A stretch of 64,000 bases of DNA from contig JAJKFJ010021834.1 of the NCBI GenBank assembly GCA_027382625.1, forward strand, positions 1 to 64,000, given 5' to 3'. The notes below the pieces were generated by a model. The model did no database searches. It was not told the DNA's origin and worked only from the letters and a program-made list of their open reading frames with translations. Below are positions 1 through 11,559 of the stretch, piece after piece. Positions within the stretch are counted from its first letter, which is position 1, and each line of letters begins with the position of its first letter. The stretch is from Tetmemena sp. SeJ-2015 (taxonomy: Eukaryota > Ciliophora > Spirotrichea > Sporadotrichida > Oxytrichidae). The position numbers were made by a program, and so were the translations under genes.

Positions 1-2440
1 TCCCCCTCCTGTGCAACCCCAGCCCTTCAGAGAGCGAAAAATTTAGCAAAACCCCAAAGATTAAAGAAATGTAGAGGGGTTCCTTTCCCCTTTTTGAAAG
101 AAATGTCGCTACGTTCGGCTTTGAAAGGCTAGAAAAAAAGTTTTTGGCCAAAAAGGGAAAAAAACAGCCTTTTTGGAAACCCTAAAAAAGACCTACGAGA
201 CGACCCCCGACCCAGCTCCCTTTAGAGGGAGGATTTGAGCAAAACGGGAAAGAATAAAAATATGGGGCTTTGGGGGCTCCCCCTTGCGTATAGAGAGAGC
301 CCCCAAAGGGTTTGGCCTTAATTGCTCTGGAAAAAAAAATAAAGACCCCCAAAAAAAGCCTCCCCTCCTGTGCAACCCACTCCCTTCAGAGAGCGAATTG
401 AGCAAAAAGCAAAAATTAAAAAATGAGAGGGCTTTCCTCTTTTCGAATGAGTGTCGCTCCCTTCGGCTCGGATGGCCAGAAAAAAAAGTTATGGCCAGAA
501 CCCAAAAAAATTTAGCCATTTTTGGAAAACCCTAAAAAAGGAAAACCCACGAGACGACCCCCGACCTAAGTCCCGGAAAAGCAGGATTTGACCCAAAACG
601 TAAAGAATAAATTTGCGCTGGGGTTTTCCCCCTTGGGGTATGAAGAGACCTAAGGATTGGTTGAATTGCCCCCCTGAAAAAAAAATAAAGACCCAAAACC
701 CGGGGCCCCCACCTCCTGGAACTTTGCTCCCTTCAGAGAGCGAATTGAGGAAAACGCAAAGATTAGAAATGTAAGGGGGTTTTTCCCCCTCTTTCGAATG
801 AAATGTCGCTACGTTCGGCTCGGGTGGAGAAAAAAGTTTGGCCAGAAGGAAAAAACCCCCCTTTTTGGGACCCTAAAAAAAGACCTAGGGGACGGGCCCC
901 CCCCCTAGCTCCCCTTTAGAGCGGATTTTTCGCAAAAAAGTAAAGAATAAAGTATGCAGCTGGGGGCTCCCCCTTGCGTATGAGAGACCTAAAAGGGTTT
1001 TTCTTGAATTGCCCCTGAAAAAAAAAATAAAGACCCCAAAACCCAGCCTCCACCTCCTGTGCAACCCCACCCCCCTTTAGAGAGCGAATTGAGGGAAAAC
1101 GCAAAGATTACGAAATGTAAAAGGGGTTCCTCCCCCTTTCGAAAGAGTGTCGCTACGTTCGGCCCCGGATGGGTAGAAAAAAAGTTATGGGGCCCGAAAG
1201 GGAAAAAAAAACACCATTTTTGGAGGGCCCCAAAAATGACCTTTCCCAGGGCGACCCCCGACCTAGCTTCCCCTTTAGAACAGGATTTGAAACAAAACGT
1301 AAAAAAATTTAAAAATTTCAGCTGGGGGCTCCCTCTTTCGTATGAGAGACCTAAGGTTGGCTTGAATTGCCCCTGAAAAAATTTAAAAACCCAAAAACCG
1401 AGCCCCCCACCTTCCCGTTTCAACCTTTGCTCCCCTTTAGAGAGCGAATTGAAGCAAAGGCAAAAAATTGAAAAGTTTGAAGGGGGTTTCCTCTTTTCGA
1501 ATTTTGGTCGCTACGTTTTTGGCCCCGGATGGGTAGAAAAAAAATTATGGCCCGAAGGGGAAAAAAACACCCCTTTTTGGAGACCCAAAAATGCCCACGG
1601 ACGACCCCCCACCTCTCCCTTTAGAGCAGGGGTTTTTGGGAAAAACGTAAAGAATAAATATGCCGCTCCCCTCTTGCGTATAGCCCCAAAGGATTGGCTT
1701 AAAATTGCCCCTAAAAAAGAAAAAAGCCCCAAAACCCGGGCCCCTCCACCCCCCTGTGAAACCTACCCCCTTTTCAGAAAAGCAAAATTGAGCAAAGCCC
1801 CAAAGATTACAAAAATTGTAGAGGGCTTCCTCCTTTTCGAATTAGTGTCGCTACGTTGGGCCCTCGGATGGCTAAAAAAAATTTTTAAATGGCCAAAAGG
1901 AAAAAATCACCCCTTTTTGGGACCCTAAAAAAACCTTTTACGAGCGCCCCCCGACCAAAGCCCCTTGAGAGCAGGTTTTGACAAAACGTAAAAAAAAGTA
2001 TCGCTGGGGTCCCCCTTTTGCGTATGAGGGGACCTAAGGATTGGCTTGAATTGCCCTGAAAAAATAAAAAGCCCCAAAAACCGAGCCTCCCCCCTTCCTG
2101 TGAAACCCTAGCCCCCCTTCAGAGAGCGAATTGGGGGCCAAAACGAAAAGATTACGTAATGTAGAGGGTTTCCTCCCCTTTCGAATGAGTGTCCCCTAGG
2201 GTCGGCTCGGATGGCTAAAAAAAAATTTTAGGGCCCCAAAAGGGGAAAAAATCAGCCTTTTTTGGAGCCCCCAAAAAATGCCCCTACGAGACGCCCCCCA
2301 TCTCCCTTGAGAGCAGGTTTGAGCAAAACGTAAAGAAAAAAGTAGCAGCTGGGGTCCCCTCTTGCGTTAGAGACCTAAAAATTCGGTTAAAAATTTTGGC
2401 CTTCTGAAAAAAATAAACCCCCAAAACCGAGCCCCCTTTT
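1..2440. repeat. ~345-bp GC-rich tandem satellite, about 7 copies
   Basis: The segment gagagcgaattgag recurs near 31, 389, 735, 1081, 1441, 1776 and 2122, so the unit is about 335-360 bp. Each unit carries the same ordered landmarks: a tgtcgctacgttcggctcgg-like block, a ctttttgg-accctaaaaaa block, cgacccccgacc, a gcgtatgagagacctaa block, and ccccaaaacccgagcctcc. Copies differ mainly by homopolymer length and small indels, which looks like uncorrected long-read error on top of real divergence. No ORF is conserved across units, so reading frames here are spurious. Stichotrich germline genomes are known to contain satellites of a few hundred bp; identity with any of them is not tested here. Confidence 0.9.
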
Positions 2441-2660
2441 CACCTCTTTAATTCTTAAATTTCCCTCCTTTTCTAACCCCCACCTCTTTCCCCCTTCCTT
2501 CTCTTCCTCTTTCAACTTTTCCCCCCTTCTTCTTGGGAAGGTTTTCCTTTGGGTTCCTTTCCCCCTTTGTTTTTAAACCTTTTTTTTTTTAAAAAAATTT
2601 CATCTAACCCAAAAACCTTTTTTTTTTTCTTTTTAAAAAAGGGTTCTTTATAATTAAAGT
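2441..2660. other. Low-complexity pyrimidine and homopolymer tract
   Basis: Runs of C, T and then A/T homopolymers link the satellite to AT-rich DNA. The texture (ccccc, ttttttttt, aaaaaaa in succession) resembles poorly polished assembly. No gene is visible. From 2660 to about 3060 the sequence becomes ordinary AT-rich DNA without a feature I can support. Confidence 0.6.
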
Positions 2661-3065
2661 AATTTTTTATTTTTGCAATATAATCTATTATTCAACTTCC
2701 TCTAATTATTATTTTTGCTTAAGCCCTCAAGAAAACCGAAAAGTCTCCATTCATGAAAAAGTTGAAGTTTGATTTTTAAAATATGCTATTACTATTTCAT
2801 CATGCGAAGTTAAACCTGATAAGACTTATGGTCTGTGCGAGCAATCTTAATCTTCCAATTTATCAGTGGTTCTCATCAAATAAATCATCAGATTTATTTG
2901 ATCTCTGAGGCCATAGAGCTTGACTCCATAATTATGCCATGACTGAGCCTGACAAATTATGTCATACTACTTGGTGATTAGGATCTCGAGCTCAATTCTT
3001 GCCTTGAAGTAACAGGAAAAAGTGGATCTCTTAAATTTTATGTCTATATGCAACAAACATGGGGA

Positions 3066-3557
3066 TCATCTAAGATCTGAGAACCTTGTTAAGTAAGTCT
3101 CAAACAGCTCTCGAACCTTTCTCAATCCAGAATTAGGCAAGAAGTTCTTTAGCTCATGTCTTCCAAGATGCTATTGGCATTTTGCAATTATATTTTTCAA
3201 TTATATAGCCTTCACACCTAGCTGAGTACAGGCGCCTCTACGTTCATCTGAATGATAGAGTGGCTGCAAGTGCTGCACGATTCTTCATACTGCTCGAGAT
3301 CTCTGCATTTGCTCAATAGAGACAAGACTTTCTTTCTAGTGCATATCTGTCACTCCACTATTGATGTCATTGAAAATTTCCTCCTTGATATAATCGGAAG
3401 GTTTATTTAGGCTCAAATTCATAATCTTTACCGCTTCTATAAGCCGCACTAACTCTACACCTCTGATAAGTTCAAACATTTCAACTTTGTGAGAATTTCT
3501 TGGATGTAAACTTTATGGGAGAAAAGACGCACCATCTCTGAGATTCTCTTATTTGGG
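3066..3557 (-). pseudogene. Decayed unidentified protein, possible kinase C-lobe remnant at its N side
   Basis: Read with TAA/TAG as Gln, this minus frame is open for 164 codons apart from one in-frame TGA. Protein-like stretches include KVEMFELIRGVELVRLIEAV and ELKNFLPNSGLRKVRELFET. An overlapping minus frame (3455-3637) reads LISRMLIGLISHDPNKRIS, which resembles the end of a protein-kinase catalytic domain (the DP..R motif of subdomain XI). A frameshift between the two frames would make one protein. I do not recognise the rest. The single TGA lies where tryptophan would fit (AV-stop-RIVQHLQ). Transposon or host origin cannot be decided. Confidence 0.35.
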
Positions 3558-3639
3558 TCATGAGAAATCAAGCCTATAAGCATTCTCGAGATTAACTGTG
3601 TTAAGGAAGATGGTGATATAATAAAGGATTCTGTCAACC

Positions 3640-4690
3640 TTTGGTTTATATATAGCCCATACTCACTTATAAAAATAGCTGTTGATATTAATAAAGATGG
3701 AGCTTGCCATGATCTTTCCTGAATCGTGATCTAGATTATCGGATCGAAATTATATCACTGTCCCTCACAGATATTACAGTGCTTTAGTTAAAATAAGAGA
3801 ATCAGAGCAGTTAGCTGTTGATAAACCATTAGTGAATTCTAAGAGTTAGCCTATAGAGATTCATTGCTTTCTATTAAGGCTCAAAACGATTTGTAAATCG
3901 GGAGTAAGATATTTTAAATTAAGTTTCTAATTTTATGGTGAAAGTGGTCTAGATCATCATCTGGTAACTAAAATAGGATTTGATTTATTTAAATTTGAAT
4001 CCTTTCAATTTATTTAAAAATAATAATTTAACGAATTATTTGATAACTTATATCATATCATAAATTTAAGCATCAGACCTTCTCAAGAATAAGAAATCAA
4101 AATGAGACTTGCTTGGAGTAATCAGAAATTGATAGCAACATCAAGGCATCAAAATTTCATTAAACTTATTGCCAATAAGAGTGCAAGATATGTAAAATAA
4201 TTATAAGATTAATAGGGCTGCAGTTTTCCATTACGATTCAAATTAAATTTAATAGCATAATTGATTTATTATATAGCAAAGTCAAATATATTAAAAAGGG
4301 TTTTGTTTATTAATATCTTTTTTACCCACCTACGATAGTCCATTAGATACTTAGCCATTATAATACATATCTTATGTATAAGCCCTTTATCTCCTTAGAA
4401 ACATTATCAAGCAATAATTGGTCAATAGGAAATATCTACTGTATCTATGAACGAAAATCTCCTTGACGATTTTCGTGATGCCTTTGTTATGACTCGAAGG
4501 ACAAACTTTTGAGAGCATTACTCCTGAAAGATTTATCTTGTTTAAAGAAATGCATCTACCTCAGCACAACTCACATATTTCTTTGAAGCCTACTTTATAG
4601 CTCTCTTCTTTTTACCTTTAAACTTTCATCGGTATTCCACTCTTATGCTTGTGATGAGTAAGGAAATTAGACTGAGTAACTTGGAAGACA
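3640..4690. other. AT-rich DNA, no supported gene
   Basis: Short minus frames near 3840-3900 and 3660-3720 may be further remnants of the kinase-like fragment, but no motif is secure. Nothing else stands out. Confidence 0.4.
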
Positions 4691-5128
4691 TCATATAAAT
4701 ATATCTGAGAATTCAATTAAAAAGAGAATTAAATTAGATATTAAATTAAAATGGAATAAATCACCGGCAGTTGAAGTGTGTCCAATTTAAATAATTATTA
4801 CACCATTCGATTAAGCATCAAATTCTAAGAACTTTTTATACTTGCAACTTTTGTGTTGGAGCGCTCAGTAATGAGTTATAATCGACACAATTTTAGATGA
4901 AGATGATGATGAAGAGAATGAAGATGAATACGTTAATCATATCTCATTACTGAGAGGTACTGTTGAGATGATAAAAGAAGAAACTTATATTAATTTTTGA
5001 TAAGCTATCGAACAAGCTGCAGATCAGGGGGTGAATTAGCGATTCAAACCGACAAGAAGTTGCAACTCTCCATTTAATTATTTTAACCAATCATCGATTT
5101 TAATTTAGATTCATACTGTAGTATTATT
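4690..5128 (+). repeat. Dispersed repeat family R, copy 1
   Basis: About 430 bp is shared with 59050-59475 (same strand) and 22840-23240 (opposite strand). Shared landmarks in order are gagaattaaattagata, ggcagttgaagtgt, caccattcgatt, a ttggagcgctca block, an acidic coding stretch, ctgagaggt, and gctatcgaacaagctgcaga. The inner part reads as protein in two of the copies (EDDDEENEDE, then HISLLRGTVEMIKEE, then AIEQAADQG) with TAA/TAG as Gln and a TGA just before AIEQA. I infer it is the terminal segment of a transposon family, since two of the three copies lie next to DD34E transposases. Confidence 0.65.
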
Positions 5129-5796
5129 ATAGGTCAAATACGAATAGTTGATTGGCGACTGCTATATCTCAAAAATAAATGAATTTTAATGTTTTTTAGT
5201 GTGAGCGCCAGTCCTTGACTGTTTTTTAAGAATTGAGGATTTAAATTACTAACTCAGAGAATTGCTGCTTGTCAGCTTTGTTTACACTGCCTACATTTAG
5301 TCATTGTTTATTTATTTGGCTTGTCTGCTTATCTTTTCTTTCATTTTGATGTCTTGTTCATACTTGTGATAGAAATCATCAGCAACATCTCCAGTCTGAC
5401 TGAATATATCTGTCGTTTATATAGGCTTTTAGTTAGAAGAGGGAGCTGTTTTTTTTTGCACTAGTAGTGGGAGTGCGCTTCTTATTGTATCTGACGAGCT
5501 TGAAGGGTAGTTCTAAATTGAAAGAATCTTTAATTGCTTTTTGGATTTTAATGATGTATGTCTGCCTGCCCTCCCAAGATGATCACGAAGATAATGCAGT
5601 AGTTGAAGTTGCTCTAGCAAAGAACACAGAGGGAGCTCCAGGGAAGCTCAACCTCCTCTTCCATTTTATGATTAGTTTTGTTATTAAATTTAAATAGATA
5701 AAACAGTCAAGGACTGGCGCTCACACTAAAAAACATTAAAATTCATTTATTTTTGAGATATAGCAGTCGCCAATCAACTATTCGTATTTGAGCTAT
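5129..5796. mobile_element. 668-bp element with 97-bp inverted ends
   Basis: Positions 5129-5225 and 5700-5796 are near-perfect inverted repeats of each other (one mismatch seen near the outer end). The 474-bp interior contains a standard-code frame on the plus strand (5467-5697, 76 codons, with an internal QDDHEDNAVVEVALAKN stretch) that I do not recognise. The element lies directly after repeat R copy 1, and the other R copies lack it there, consistent with insertion. No target duplication is obvious. It could be a MITE-like element or a germline-limited internal segment able to form a hairpin. Confidence 0.7.
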
Positions 5797-6720
5797 ATTG
5801 TTTTGATTTAGGAGTCAGAGCAATGCGAATGTTTTAATTTAAATTGTGATTCAATAAATACAAAATTTTATTTTTAGTTTATTATTATTTTAGTTGACCA
5901 AGAGAGTAATAAAATTTAATCAGAATGCGAATTTATAGGTTAGTTAATTATTTTAAAGTTTATTTTAATGAATGTTTTATTTTATAGAATGGAACCTATT
6001 GATAGTTGTGCATTTCAATGGAAGAGGTGGCATTTCAGGCTATTGAAGGTAAGTCTCCTGCACCTTGATTAAATTCAGCTTGTGCTTTACTTCATCTACA
6101 CTCAAATTCCCAAAACTCTTAGAGTAAAACTACTCTGAATGTGTAAGCTTAATTCTCCTACTCTCACCTTATGAAATGTTAAGTCCCGTTTGCTTCTTTA
6201 GTATGTACATGCTGTTACACTCCTATTCCAAATTCATTAACGAATTTATGAAATTTCAAACATAAATTATTTTGATAAACAGACATATAATCAACTTCAG
6301 CATGATGCCTGTTTATATTAAACCCACCTATTATATTTGAACGAAAGTGATAGGGGTTTATGATTTTTAAATTACAGATTTCTTAAATTTTATCATTCAC
6401 AATTAATCTCACTTAGTTTAAATAACCTCAATTATTAAAATTCTTATACATATCTGCAATCCAAATTCAAACTATAGAAATTAAAATTAAATTATTCAAT
6501 TTACTATAAGAGAAGAGTGGTTGGCAACCAGCATTTCAATTGCAAGCCACTATTTAATAAATAATTATGAACAACTCAAAATGGCTCATAAAAATATATT
6601 AAGGCGAACTCGGAAATTGAGGAGCATTCTTTGAGCAGGCGCCCATGAGTTAGGAGGCAGGTTCAGCTTCAAGCAATACTTCTATTTTTTACCTGACAGA
6701 AATATATAAGATTCCTCGTA
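5797..6720. other. AT-rich DNA, no supported gene
   Basis: Only low-complexity AT sequence and a C10 homopolymer at 6721-6730 are visible. Frames are short or compositionally biased. The C run marks the left limit of the next open frame, whose phase upstream depends on the true number of C residues. Confidence 0.4.
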
Positions 6721-6721
6721 C

Positions 6722-7392
6722 CCCCCCCCCATTGTTTAGTAAGCTACTATCTGCTTCCATTTGAGAATACCAATCTCGACTATCATAATTAAATCCTGAG
6801 AGGTGATAAAAAGTTCTCTGGAAACCAGAAATCAAGCAAGGAAGCAGTCAGATAACTATCCTCTGACTAATCGATCTCGCAGATGACCTCGCATTACTTG
6901 GTTTCAAGCAAAATACTTACTCAAAATCTAAGCTTAGAGAAATCTGACAGGACACTTCAGCTGCACAAAGATGGAACCAAGATGTACAGATAGAGGAAGC
7001 AGAAGATTACACAGCAGCAAATCGTATCACTCAAGCGATTAAAGGAGCAAAATGAGCAGATGGCTCAGGAATACAATATCTAAAATCATTTATTTATGAA
7101 AAAATAGAGCAGTGACTAGCTTCTCTCAGTCTTTATCTCTATGGAGTGTAGCAAACTTTTTAACATTAGATTTTAATTACTTAAGATAATTTAATTTTCG
7201 TCTAACTTCTCATTAAATAATAATCTTCTACTTTAAACATATTTATCTCACCGCCACCCTCACATTGAATCGAGTCTCATTGATATAGTCTCGGCTGATT
7301 CAACGCTTTCCTTGAAAGAAATTTAATTGTTAGATCTACTTGAAGATCTTACACAACTAGCAGATTTTTTCGATGAAGTTTATCTTTAGTGA
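6722..7392 (+). CDS. Hypothetical protein, Gln-rich and coiled-coil-like
   Basis: With TAA/TAG as Gln the frame is open for about 224 codons from the C10 run to a TGA at 7390-7392. An in-frame ATG lies at 6883. Composition is protein-like: a KKFSGNQKSSKEAV segment, a basic Gln-rich helix (RQRKQKITQQQIVSLKRLKE) and a Leu-rich end (LLDLLEDLTQLADFFDEVYL). No family is recognised. The far upstream start is uncertain because of the homopolymer. A chance open frame cannot be excluded, since only one stop codon exists in this code. Confidence 0.4.
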
Positions 7393-7761
7393 ATAGGGAT
7401 GTACTTAAATTTATATCTTGGCCAGCTAATCACACAGAGTCTCAGCCCTTTTGCTTCTTTGAACTCTGAAGTTGGCTGTAACATTTGCCTGTCTGTTGTC
7501 TTAATTTTAATCAGCGAATCCTATCAGATAGTCGTGGAATCAATTAGTGCCCACTGAGCGCTCATAGGTGAAGAGAACAGCTCTCCCTGTTGCAGCTAAG
7601 ATGGAATTGAGAACACGGATGCTCTTTACTTGCTTGAGCAAGTGATTAAATAAAATATATTGCTACTTGAGTTACCTTTCTTTGTCCTTAGGTTCGTTAG
7701 AGAGTAGGTATGATCTTGTGGTTTAATAAAACTACACTACGATTCGACAGCCTATAGAATA

Positions 7762-8118
7762 TCAGTCGCAATCCTAGAGATTAGCTCTGGGATATTGTGC
7801 TTAAGGTGGTTAGGCAGCTTCTTTTTCACAGTTAATTTCTTTCTTTTATTCCATGTGAAAGTTATATGGCTGGAAAGGAGTTTTGAAATGCGGAGCTTCA
7901 GCAACTTCCTGTGTATGTATACAACGCTAGGCCAAGGTAAACCCACTCTACACCTGCATGGTCTTCTGATTTTAGAGGAAAGGCATTATCTCATTTGTCA
8001 GCATCCTCTTACTCTACACTTAGAACATGTTTCCTCTAGCAAGAGAGGTTATCAAACCTTGAGGACATTAAAATAGTTCAAGCTTAGCCTGCAATTCGAG
8101 AGAATATGAATAAATTAT
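7762..8118 (-). CDS. Hypothetical protein fragment
   Basis: Open for 119 codons with TAA/TAG as Gln, ending at TGA. Protein-like runs include LITSLARGNMFQVQSKRML, TQEVAEAPHFKTPFQPYNF and KEINCEKEAAQPPQAQYPR. About ten TAA/TAG codons fall at Gln-compatible positions, which a random frame would be less likely to show. There is no signal peptide or membrane segment. The family is unknown. The plus-strand frame over the same bases looks like a shadow. Confidence 0.45.
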
Positions 8119-8432
8119 TCAGACAGGCTCTTGTACCAGAGTGTTCTTAACTATCTTAATGACTCACGAGACTTGTTAATGATGTCGTGGCAATAGGGTG
8201 AGCAGCTTGCTCATTATTGAGAAAATCAGTGAAAATGACAATTAATTCAAATATGTTTATATAACAGCCAATAAATAAATAATTTCTTAATTGGGGTTAG
8301 ATACTGTAGATTATAAATAGATAACAGCAAGTTTTAATAATCTTATTTAAAATTACAATTTTATGACATTAGTCCTATGAGCATTACATATATATTCTTG
8401 CAGTTCATTCTTCATTTTATTTGCTCTTTTCA

Positions 8433-9194
8433 TCAGTCATCTTTATTGCCTTTATCAACCTTCACATCCTCTCCAAGCACTTTTTGCATATTTTCGGATC
8501 CGATCCTTTTACAAAGCTCTCCAATGTTTTGCTTGCTTGGCATTCTTGACACTTCAGCTACTTGTGCTTCTCTTGCCTCTTCAGCCCTTTACTCTAGTCT
8601 ATATACAGAATGAGAAAAGTAGGATGGAGATGAAATTAATGATATCTACCAAGAAGGAGAAGTCACCTTAGATTTCTTAAGTGAAAAGTTTGTACCTCGC
8701 CAATTCTCACTAAATAATGCTAAAGATCTTAATTATCTTAGGAAGTATTTGAGAACTTACACTTTAAGCATGTTTCGCACTATTTTCCGAAGCATTTCTG
8801 AAACTCGATGTCCTCCTAAGATCCTAATGCTTTCTAGTGTTTCTTGACGTGCCTAGCCCAATGATCCCCAAAGATTCGCTTCAACTTCTGGCATCCAATG
8901 AAGCAGCAATTCTTGTCGAAGGCGCCACCCCTGCCCTTCACTGCCTCCTTCTTGAGCTGGCCACCAATACTGACTCTTTCATGCTCACTGATTTCGACAC
9001 CGAGGCAAGAGGCGAGGTCGGATTCGTCACCTTTCGCTTAGCTAATAGCTTTGTTCTACTGCTCTCATCCCTTTGCTTTTTGTGGATGACTCTATCTTAG
9101 TCTGAGCCTTTGTTTGCTTTGCCTCATCAGCTTGGCTCGGGACTCTCTCCTCCTGATGTGTAGTGCTGAAGCAATTTACTGCCTTCTCTTTCAT
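8433..9194 (-). pseudogene. Zinc-finger protein, frameshifted
   Basis: The minus strand starts at an ATG (9194) with MKEKAVNCFSTTHQEERV and a Lys/Gln/Ser-rich linker. It shifts frame near 9030 and continues through a C2H2-like finger (CCFIGCQKLKRIFGD, then H-WAR-H-VKK-H) and a Cys cluster (CFGKQCETCLKC). A further shift near 8680 leads to a charged C-terminus (RAEEAREAQVAEV ... KVLGEDVKVDKGNKDD) ending at TGA. DNA is GC-richer than its surroundings. The order resembles zinc-finger proteins encoded by ciliate germline transposons, but I cannot assign it to one. The finger assignment is seen in sequence; the mobile origin is inference. Confidence 0.55.
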
Positions 9195-9310
9195 ACTTTT
9201 CAATGTCTATTTAGTTTTGAATGCCGATAAGCAAGAAGCAGTCCTCTCATTGCTAGCTGGTTCAGCCAAAAAGATTTTGGATTGTGCGAATTGACGAGAT
9301 TCTACGATTG

Positions 9311-9725
9311 TTAAAAAATTTTATCAAACTTTTCTCCCAAGTTATCTCCTCTCCTGTGGCATAGCAGTTTCCTTCCTGACCACTCGAAGTTCATGCACCT
9401 AAGCGCGATGTCAAGAGTGAAGCCCATCTTGCTGAAGAACCCCGCTTGCATAGACTCTTCATTCAGCCCAGCCACTAGCATCATGCTCCTTCTACTATAC
9501 ACATCCTGGGACATCATGCATTTGCTTGACATCTTGAAGGAATAGTTTTCCATATCCTTGTCCTTTGAATTCAGTCCTGGTTGCCATTTGAAAAATGTAG
9601 CAGTTCAAGTCATTCGCGAGCTCCATAATGTAGAAAGCCACTGTAAATACTGGTCCAATTGTATTGCAGCCTACCTTCATCTTCTTGAGAGCGATATGCC
9701 AGTTAGAGAGCCTCTTTGGGGGCAA
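9311..9725 (-). pseudogene. GNAT-type N-acetyltransferase-like fragment
   Basis: Two overlapping minus frames together resemble the core of a GCN5-related N-acetyltransferase. The first (9495-9725) has a beta-strand-like FYIMELANDLNCYIFQMAT followed by the acetyl-CoA loop FKGQGYGKLFL, matching the R/Q-x-x-G-x-G/A pattern with Lys at the first position. The second (9311-9553) has LVAGLNEESMQAGFFSKMGF, like the N-x-x-A-x-x-F-Y-x-K-x-G-F motif B. A one-frame shift near 9500-9530 separates them. It sits immediately upstream of the zinc-finger protein on the same strand, so both may come from one gene or one element. The N-terminal limit is unknown. Confidence 0.5.
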
Positions 9726-9779
9726 GTTAGAGTAGCCGCCTTCATCTTTAAAAAATTCATGGAAATATGATATATTCTT

Positions 9780-10540
9780 TCCAGATCAGCCTACTATGAT
9801 TTCGTATCCTCTGTTCTAAAAGAAGCCTGAGCGGTCCAAGTGGCATTTGGGTAGCTATTATTATGAGAGCTAGAAGCTAAAGTTCTAGTCCTTCTCAATC
9901 TCTGTAATTAAATAACTTTCCATTTGCGAAATTCAGATCTCAAACCCGAATTTAATTTGAGCAATTATTAATTTTTTGGCTGTTATTTAAACACATTTGA
10001 ATTAATTGTCTTTTTCACTGATTTTCTCAATATTATCCAAAAGTTAATTAAAATATAAATCACAGCTGAAGAAATTTATCTTTTCTTTGGCTTATTAAGT
10101 CTCTTATTTTACAAACTTTAGCTCTTAAATTAGAACTGAGTATTTTTAAACTCGATAAATTTGTTATAAAATCTTTTTTAATAAGCTTAAAATACTAAAT
10201 AAATATCTCAAGAAGTCACATCTATTTTACGCTTGGGAAATTAATATAATATTTAACTTAACAAAATTGATTATTGGAATAATGAATCCTACCGAGAAAA
10301 AGCAATTTATTTGTTATTCAAAATTAGCAAAGAAATAAATAACAAAACTTTTGAAGACATGGAGACCCGTGGAATAAAGATAAGTTATGCTTAAATCAAT
10401 TGTGTCTCCTACTTCCTTTAAGTAGGAGGCTCTGGTCTCTATATTCCTTACAATATTGCAAAGTGAGCTGCTTATTTTTTAAGTTTACAGCAACTTTTTA
10501 TCTTAAAATTTTTGAGATATTGCATCCAACGCCTCCAAAT
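9780..10540. other. AT-rich DNA, no supported gene
   Basis: A short imperfect hairpin lies near 10407-10430 (cctacttcctttaagtagg). Otherwise nothing is visible beyond AT-rich sequence. Confidence 0.4.
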
Positions 10541-10554
10541 CTCATGAAAGACTC

Positions 10555-10738
10555 ATGAGCTCAGAAGAGGAACAAATATTTGAAGCATGAGCATCTTCCT
10601 AATCGAGAATGAGCTCAATCTAGCATGCCGCCAATGAGAAAGCAGCTTCAAAACCATATCTAGCGTACGAGTCTGATTTAAATAGTCAGAGCTCGCTTAA
10701 ACTCAGTTCTTCATATCATCGTCACAACTCTTTGAGTG
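10555..10738 (+). CDS. Small Ser-rich coding segment, probable exon
   Basis: From ATG at 10555 the frame reads MSSEEEQIFEA, one TGA, then ASSQSRMSSIQHAANEKAAS, PYLAYESDLNSQSSLKL and SSSYHRHNSLSG, using TAA/TAG as Gln. It stops being protein-like exactly at a GTAAGA (10739), a plausible splice donor; a CAG at about 10776 would give a short 38-bp intron. The in-frame TGA lies at a position compatible with Trp. The product is unknown. Confidence 0.4.
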
Positions 10739-11049
10739 GTAAGATTCTACTTTTCGTATGATTTTGATGGCTCCAGGAAGCGATAAGCTAGTACTATTGC
10801 GATTGTTTTACTAAAAGCCTACGTGTAATCTTACTTTTCAGGTTGTTCTACAATTTACCAATTTATAATTAAATTCTACCCTAAATTCTCACACAAATTT
10901 TATTTAATGATAAAAGGAGGCTTATTTTGGGATTTAGTGAATTTTGTGGGTAAATAATATTGAAATACATATACTTCGAGAACTAATTATACAAGGCAGC
11001 TTTCAAATATCTAAACGAAGATGGGAAGGGAGTGCCTCACAAAATCTTT

Positions 11050-11511
11050 CTCAAATATTTTGGCTAACCACTTGCTTCAAGTACTTCAATGATCTTACTT
11101 CATCCTTATTCTCCACTGATTGCTGGAGTGCCTCGATGAGGAACTTGGTGTTCTTCATCATGTAGACCACTTGATTAGTTTCTCTGAATCTAAAAGCTGG
11201 TTTCTATAGAGTTTCTTCATGCCTTGAATGATCTAGCTCTTAGTCTTGTTGCTGACTGCCATGTACACTGACTGAAGGATGCCTCTAGTCCTTGAGATTC
11301 TGCCTCTCATCTGCTTGTACTGACTCTCAGAGTTTATGTTGCATGATATTATCATCTTTGCATCTTGTCTGAATTTAGTGTTGTAACCACAGCATTTTAG
11401 TGCCATTGCTAAATCTCATCTCAGTTTTTTATCGTAACTCCCCTCTTGAAATTGATCACTCCCATCTACCGAATTATTTGTTGATTCTTGCTATGAGTGT
11501 CTTTCTGTCAT
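11050..11511 (-). pseudogene. Transposon-associated protein C, copy 1
   Basis: The minus frame 11511-11158 (118 codons, one internal TGA) reads MTERHSQQESTNNSVDG, then CCGYNTKFRQDAKMIISCNI, NSESQYKQMRGRISRTRGIL and SQIIQGMKKLYRNQLLDSEK. A shifted frame continues with FLIEALQQSVENKDEVRSLK. The same protein recurs at 61616-61989 (plus) just downstream of a DD34E transposase, with frames disrupted at different places. Conservation between copies shows it was a real gene. The function is unknown; it is basic and Cys-containing, so nucleic-acid binding is possible but not shown. Confidence 0.6.
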
Positions 11512-11559
11512 AATTATAATAAGCGAAGTATGCTATTCATGCTTTTCTTTCTACTTTAT

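Noticed and set aside
193..1928. Several 60-160-codon frames in the satellite on both strands
   Set aside because: They shift frame between repeat units, are driven by Gly/Phe/Pro-rich repeat composition and differ from copy to copy.
7795..8076. 93-codon plus-strand frame
   Set aside because: The opposite strand read with UAA/UAG as Gln is more protein-like and longer; this looks like its shadow.
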